DNA of 64,000 nucleotides, from NCBI RefSeq assembly GCF_964355755.1, contig NC_092675.1, positions 4,932,312-4,996,311 on the forward strand, in the 5' to 3' direction. The stretch is from Antedon mediterranea. Lineage: Eukaryota; Echinodermata; Crinoidea; Comatulida; Antedonidae. Positions within the stretch are counted from its first letter, which is position 1; the number at the start of each line of letters is the position of its first letter. Below are positions 58,825 to 64,000 of this stretch, in pieces. A model generated the notes under the pieces. The model saw nothing but the letters and a program-made list of their open reading frames with translations. It had not been told where the DNA came from and did not search any database. A program made the translations under genes and the position numbers.

Positions 58825-61800
58825 TCGTGTTATAGTTACCCAATATTTAAATAAATTATTAATTCAGATAACCACGTTTAACTGCTGGTATCACATTATC
58901 AGTTATCATTTCTTTAAACAAATTTCATTTCTTTATTACTTTCTCAATTCACAAGAAAAATAAACATTGCAAAATGAAATCAAATTTAATATTGAATCAT
59001 TGCACTGCATCGACAAGTGTTTATAGGCTTACATCGTATACACATTTGTTTATAAAGCAATGCTTCTTTCAATCATGTAGTTAGTGAGTACTTTAAGAAC
59101 ATTTTTAAATTGAAGACGACAAAAATGTTGTCTATCCGACATTGCAACTTAACTGGAATACTGCTGGAGAGTGACATTGAAGAGGTGTTTTAGAACCTCC
59201 AATTTATGTAATGATACCATGAAATACAGATATCCATCCAGTGCCATATCTTTGACACAGTATTTCTACTTGATTAACGACCAAAGTTACTATTACCATA
59301 ATTAGGCCTAATTGAAGTACAAACTTATAAGTTTTAAGTCAATTGGAATAGGAAGACATATCATTTGTATAATGTCTGGTTTGTATTTTGTATTGCTACG
59401 TTTTATACCATTTTTAAATTCATTTGCTAAATCTGTATTATACAATTCATCATTTTTGTATGGATATTATCTGAAATAAAAATAAGCATTTTGTACGAAG
59501 TATAACGAAAAACGTTATAAGAATTTAAAATTAATTACCACATACAATGTTATATTATGATTCATGTTGTAAATATTCGAATCTTTGTAAATAGAGTTTA
59601 ATGTATCGGAAAACATGGTACAGTATACAATTCGTTAAAAAATAATCATTTTCTACGAAATATAAACGTAATAAAATTTATAAATCAACACATAAAATGT
59701 TGTAGGATATTAAAAGGTTTATGTTGTAATTATTCTTAGTACGCAATAGACGCAATAATGTATCGTCTAAATATTTAAGAATTCCTAATTACACTGTAGG
59801 CCCAGGCCTCTGTCTGCCATATCAATCCAGGCGATTCTCGTACGGTGCCGTGTCTAGAGACACTACACAGAAGTCATGGATGCCCATGTCCAGTTAACTT
59901 AATGAAAAAAGAGGTAGTGCAGTGTCAGAAAAGATACCGATTATCAGTACTCTCCATATACATACATGTGGTGCGTAGCCTATATCATGTACGTTTAGGT
60001 TTAGGTATACACTAGGCGATACATGTGATACGATATCCAAATATTCCTATATGTCTGTAATATAGATACAGTACCGAGAATTGTGTAGAAAAGAAACTAC
60101 AGGCGCTGTCTCTGATACAGTACGAGAACCGGATGACAAGTATTTATGTAGTTTTAATATTTTTAACCCATACAATAAAACTAATAAATTGATATTGTAA
60201 AATCTGCTTATGCCAAGATTTATCTTTCTATTGACGCTATGATTTTGATAATAAAACTTCTGCAAAACAACGTTTTGTTTGTATGACTTTGAGGTAATAG
60301 AATCGGAAATAATAGTTATGCTCAGCCAATCCTTCAAAACAACTAAAAGAACACAGCCCTTGTTATCACAAACATATCAAATATGTAAATTGCTGGAACT
60401 AAAAACCTGTAACAGGACTCAATTCACAAAGAAAAACTAAATATTAATAATAGACAAATTTTCGGAATAATTATCTTAAACCATCGTGGTACACTACCGT
60501 TCTTAAACTAAGGGTATTTAAAGAAGATAAAAATGGAATTGCGGTCGAACAAATTTAACTATATATCTTATATACATGTGTTGTGATCGTTTACATGTAG
60601 AGTTGTAGTGTCAAATGTGAATAGTAAAGCACGATTATCGGCTATAGTGATCGTTTGGCACTATAAATATACAACCACAACACATTCCGTTTGGTCCGTG
60701 TACAGATTGACATTTTCTACTGGTGAGAGGTTTTGAATCTTCGATTGAACAAAGCTTCTTGAATTTCTACAGTCAGGCAGTATTATAATAAAACAAAAGA
60801 ATAATTTGCATATTACGTTTAGAATGGGTGGCGCAATTTTATATACACAGTTAAGTCAGTAATATTCCTTTAGTAGTTTATCATAACAGAGCAATGTCAA
60901 GGATAAGCTTCATAAAGATGATATGTAAAGTTTCCCCTAGTTAGGATGTGTAATGTTTAGGAAGAAGCTTCTAACGTGGAGTTCGAGATGCTACAAAAGT
61001 GCACATTGAAGGCTCACCGAATCTTATTGATTCGATTATAGATTAGTTCAAACATGAAACTATAATTTATAGCTCCATGGCCATGGATAGCTCATGGTTT
61101 AAACTATGAATTTAGTTAACGTCATAGTTCACCATTGAAAGTCCATTAAACAAGTAAATGGTTTTTAGGCGCGTCAAACGGAACCCACAACAATTGACAG
61201 TTATATAAATATTCTGCAAAATACTAATAATGTAATACAGTTAGGCCAAGTAAGTCTATATTAGTCCATACCACCCGTAGAGTTACAAAATCCCAATAAA
61301 GTTTTATTTCTTCTAGGCCTAGGCCTATGTGTACAAACCATGACCTTCTAGGTGAATTTACATGATCAATATAAGTTGCCTATTGAAAACAAACTATAAC
61401 ATATATGATGTTGTACACCATGTGTTATAGATATTTTCACTTTAAATTTTAAAGTTTTAATAATTTACTATGAATTCGTTGAGTTTAGTTTAAATACAAT
61501 TATCTGGTCTCTTTAATGTTTTAATGTTTCAATACTATTATAGTATATGTATATAAGGCGTAATATTTTATTCAGATAAATTATAAAGCTGTGTCCTTAC
61601 TTTTAAGAAATGGTAGAATTAGTAGCTGGACTATGAACGATTCAGATGATAACGGTATAATTATGATTATATTACTTAACCTATGTAAATACTAGAGTAC
61701 GTGCTTGGTCGCAATAGCTACAGATACGAGGATCAACAACGTTTATTATCGGAACTGTAATCTGACATTAGATTAGGCCTACACTCAATAAAAATCAAAT

Positions 61801-62284
61801 GGCAGGGTTCATTTTTTAGTCAAATAGTTGAACACATCCATATTCATTACAAATATATATTTCCATCAATGCTAAAATGTCTCACAGCAAAATACCAAGG
61901 AAGAGGGGAATTTCATTCTTCCTTGTTAATAATGACAATACCACAATTAAGGAGTTCATCAACTCTAGCTCCAAAGACAATGCTTTCACTGTTGATTTTA
62001 CATGCAATAACTCACATTATACGGCATACAGTGTAGTATACCACATGATGTTCTGTTAATAATAACCGATTTTCTTATCAAATATTGAATGCATCATTTT
62101 ATAGGGTCAATATTTACAAAGGCGCCCTTAGCCCTACATAAGTATATCGCCTTATATATGTTTCTTATCAGATGAACTTGGACTTTAGTCAATAAAAAGT
62201 CAGGCACGCCCGAGTTGTTCAGTATAAACCTGTATCGGGTTAACTTGGTGTTCTCTCTACGTGTCGTCTTTAAACAACCGAAGA
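58825..62284. other. Intergenic region between G6 and the aminopeptidase
   Basis: AT-rich DNA with no supported gene. A short ATG frame at 61877-62059 has no homology that I recognise. The region marks the right end of the receptor array. Confidence 0.45.
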
Positions 62285-64000
62285 ATGGATAGAAATTGGT
62301 TTTACGTGTGTATATTGGCTTTTGTTGTTATTTTCTCTGCAGTAGAAGGAGCTGACGTATGGGAGGAATTAAGATTACCATCAAACATCAAACCGAACCT
62401 GTATGATCTAACCTTGCATCCTAATTTGACTACAGATACGTTCAGTGGATTTGTCGATATAGATGTCACCGTATCAAGTCCTACAGACACCTTTCTAGTA
62501 CATATAAAAGAGCTTACAATCTCTAATACCAAAATCACCTCGAAGGAGGGTGGACTAGAGTGGGCAAAAGAAAAGGAGTTTCCATACACAGAAAATGAGT
62601 TTTACGTCATTCAAACAAAGACGGATCTACCAATTGGAGATTACATCCTTCATTACGAATTTACTGGTTCACTTGTCGGCCATATTGTTGGCTTTTATAA
62701 GAGCACATATTACAACAAAGATGGAAAACTAATGTAAGTGCCATTTTTATATTGTAGGTCTAGACACATATAGTTACTAGTACTGCTGAATAAGACACAC
62801 CTACCTGTACTAGTGTAGCTCAATCGTTGGGAGAGACGGTCGTAGCCCCACATACATACCATTATAGAACATGTATAGCATGTGTATGATACAAAAAGTT
62901 GTAACTATTTACTATTAACACACTGACGTAAGTCTGCTTCAAATGTGTGAAAATTGATTATAATATAGAATTTAAACATAATATTCATTAATCGATTAAA
63001 TGCTAAAAATGTACAGATGTTTCTTCGTTTATAATAATACAGTGTCGACTTAAACTGTTTTCTCCATTATAAAAACTCTATTTTACACCATCTGTTGTAC
63101 AGTAGGCCTATATGACCCCGATGTCAGTGTAAATATGAAATTGAAACTTTGTATGACACCATTTTGTATACAGTAGGTCTATCAATATACATGCAGTTAT
63201 TTTTAATAGCATGGTGATTAAACCTCACTGATTAAGGCTCTGACTTGTATTTATTTGGCTTTTCGACGTTTCTATTATTTACCTGAATTTTAGTCAATAT
63301 TAACAAATAAAACTGACAATAAATTTAAAGCAGGTAGTCAATTAGGCCTTAGTGACGTTTCGCTTTTTTTTTTATTTTTAGGAGCATGGCAACAAGCAAA
63401 TTTGAACCAACAGATGCTAGACGTGCATTTCCATGTTTCGATGAACCAAACCTGAAAGCTAATTATACAACTACATTGGTGCATGCCAATGGATACGATG
63501 CTCTCTCAAACATGAATATTGAATATGTAAGTCAGAAGAGCTAGACTGTTGCTCAAATAATACATTTTACACATTATTACATCAAACATCCTAAGGCATT
63601 CAATTAGATTATTGATTGTTAAGGCCTATTTTCAATTAAGTACATCTTTTTTAAATGACATATTTTAACTGCAGTTCGTAAAAAAACAAGTTAATCTGTT
63701 CAGTTGATCAGTGGAATACAGTATGATATTTACTATTTGACATTCTACAATTCCAGTGATAGCACGTTACTGAATTGTTTAATCTGTATTTTTGAGTTCT
63801 TTAATGTAGATTATGTCTATATCAATAATAAACGTCCCTCGATTCTGATCATGAACCCATAATCCAACTTTCTTTTTCACTTATAATACTATATTTTAGA
63901 TTCAATATAAACCGGATGGACTTGTTTATACACGTTTCCATACTTCCGTAAAAATGAGCACCTATCTTGCTTGTTTTATCGTCTGCGACTTTGCGTACAT
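62285..64000 (+). CDS. M1 family zinc aminopeptidase, first three exons (truncated by window)
   Basis: Exons 62285-62733, 63382-63526 and 63900 to the window end join in frame (phases 2 then 0). The start is the ATG in AAGAATGG; the frame extends upstream without another ATG. A hydrophobic N-terminus (about 6-23, FYVCILAFVVIFSAVEG) is a signal peptide or signal anchor, so the enzyme faces outside. Next come LRLPSNIKPNLYDLTLHPNL (start of the M1 N-terminal domain), YKSTYYN, then the family hallmark SKFEPTDARRAFPCFDEP and the SVKMSTYLACFIVCDF strand. The catalytic GAMEN and HEXXH motifs would lie beyond the window. The pattern resembles aminopeptidase N or glutamyl aminopeptidase; which one cannot be decided. 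Family role: removing N-terminal residues from peptides at the cell surface. Confidence 0.92.

Noticed and set aside
61877-62059. 60-codon ATG frame upstream of the aminopeptidase
   Set aside because: No recognisable domain, no splice or promoter support; could be chance.

Overview
This is animal genomic DNA: AT-rich, with genes split into small exons by GT-AG introns and many transposon and tandem-repeat fragments. The repeat style, the very frequent octamer TAGGCCTA and the gene families suggest a marine deuterostome, most likely an echinoderm. That assignment is inference; no sequence here fixes the species.

The main content is a head-to-tail array, all on the + strand, of six complete multi-exon genes (called G1 to G6 here): G1 3910-6945, G2 9624-11982, G3 19703-22842, G4 29462-34692, G5 35432-40880, G6 44465-58824. 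The last two exons of a possible seventh member, G0 (666-1730), lie at the left edge. All six were assembled by eye from splice sites, and each coding length is an exact multiple of three. Each encodes a type I membrane protein: signal peptide, short linker (often ending in Cys-Trp), a divergent C-type-lectin-like (CTLD-like) ectodomain on one exon, a Ser/Thr-rich stalk, one membrane segment, and a long cytoplasmic tail full of YxxL/I/V tyrosine motifs. Shared intron phases (2, then 1, then 1) show common descent. G4 carries two ectodomains joined by an 81-bp mucin-like repeat, and its tail ends in an ITAM-like YxxL-x7-YxxL motif. The array looks like a lineage-specific family of signalling immune-type receptors, comparable in layout, not necessarily in ancestry, to vertebrate lectin-like receptor clusters.

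Other genes: an intronless rhodopsin-type GPCR (13985-14953, minus strand) between G2 and G3, and the first three exons of an M1 zinc aminopeptidase (from 62285, running off the right edge).

Repeats: a 5.5-kb inverted-repeat DNA transposon with a decayed coding region (46433-51915) inside G6 intron 1; a 3.6-kb non-autonomous element with TTAA ends (24510-28130) carrying a nested MITE; several small inverted-repeat elements, some in two copies; tRNA-derived SINEs; and minisatellites with 81-, 30-, 22- and 21-bp units. The remaining intergenic and intronic DNA holds nothing recognisable.
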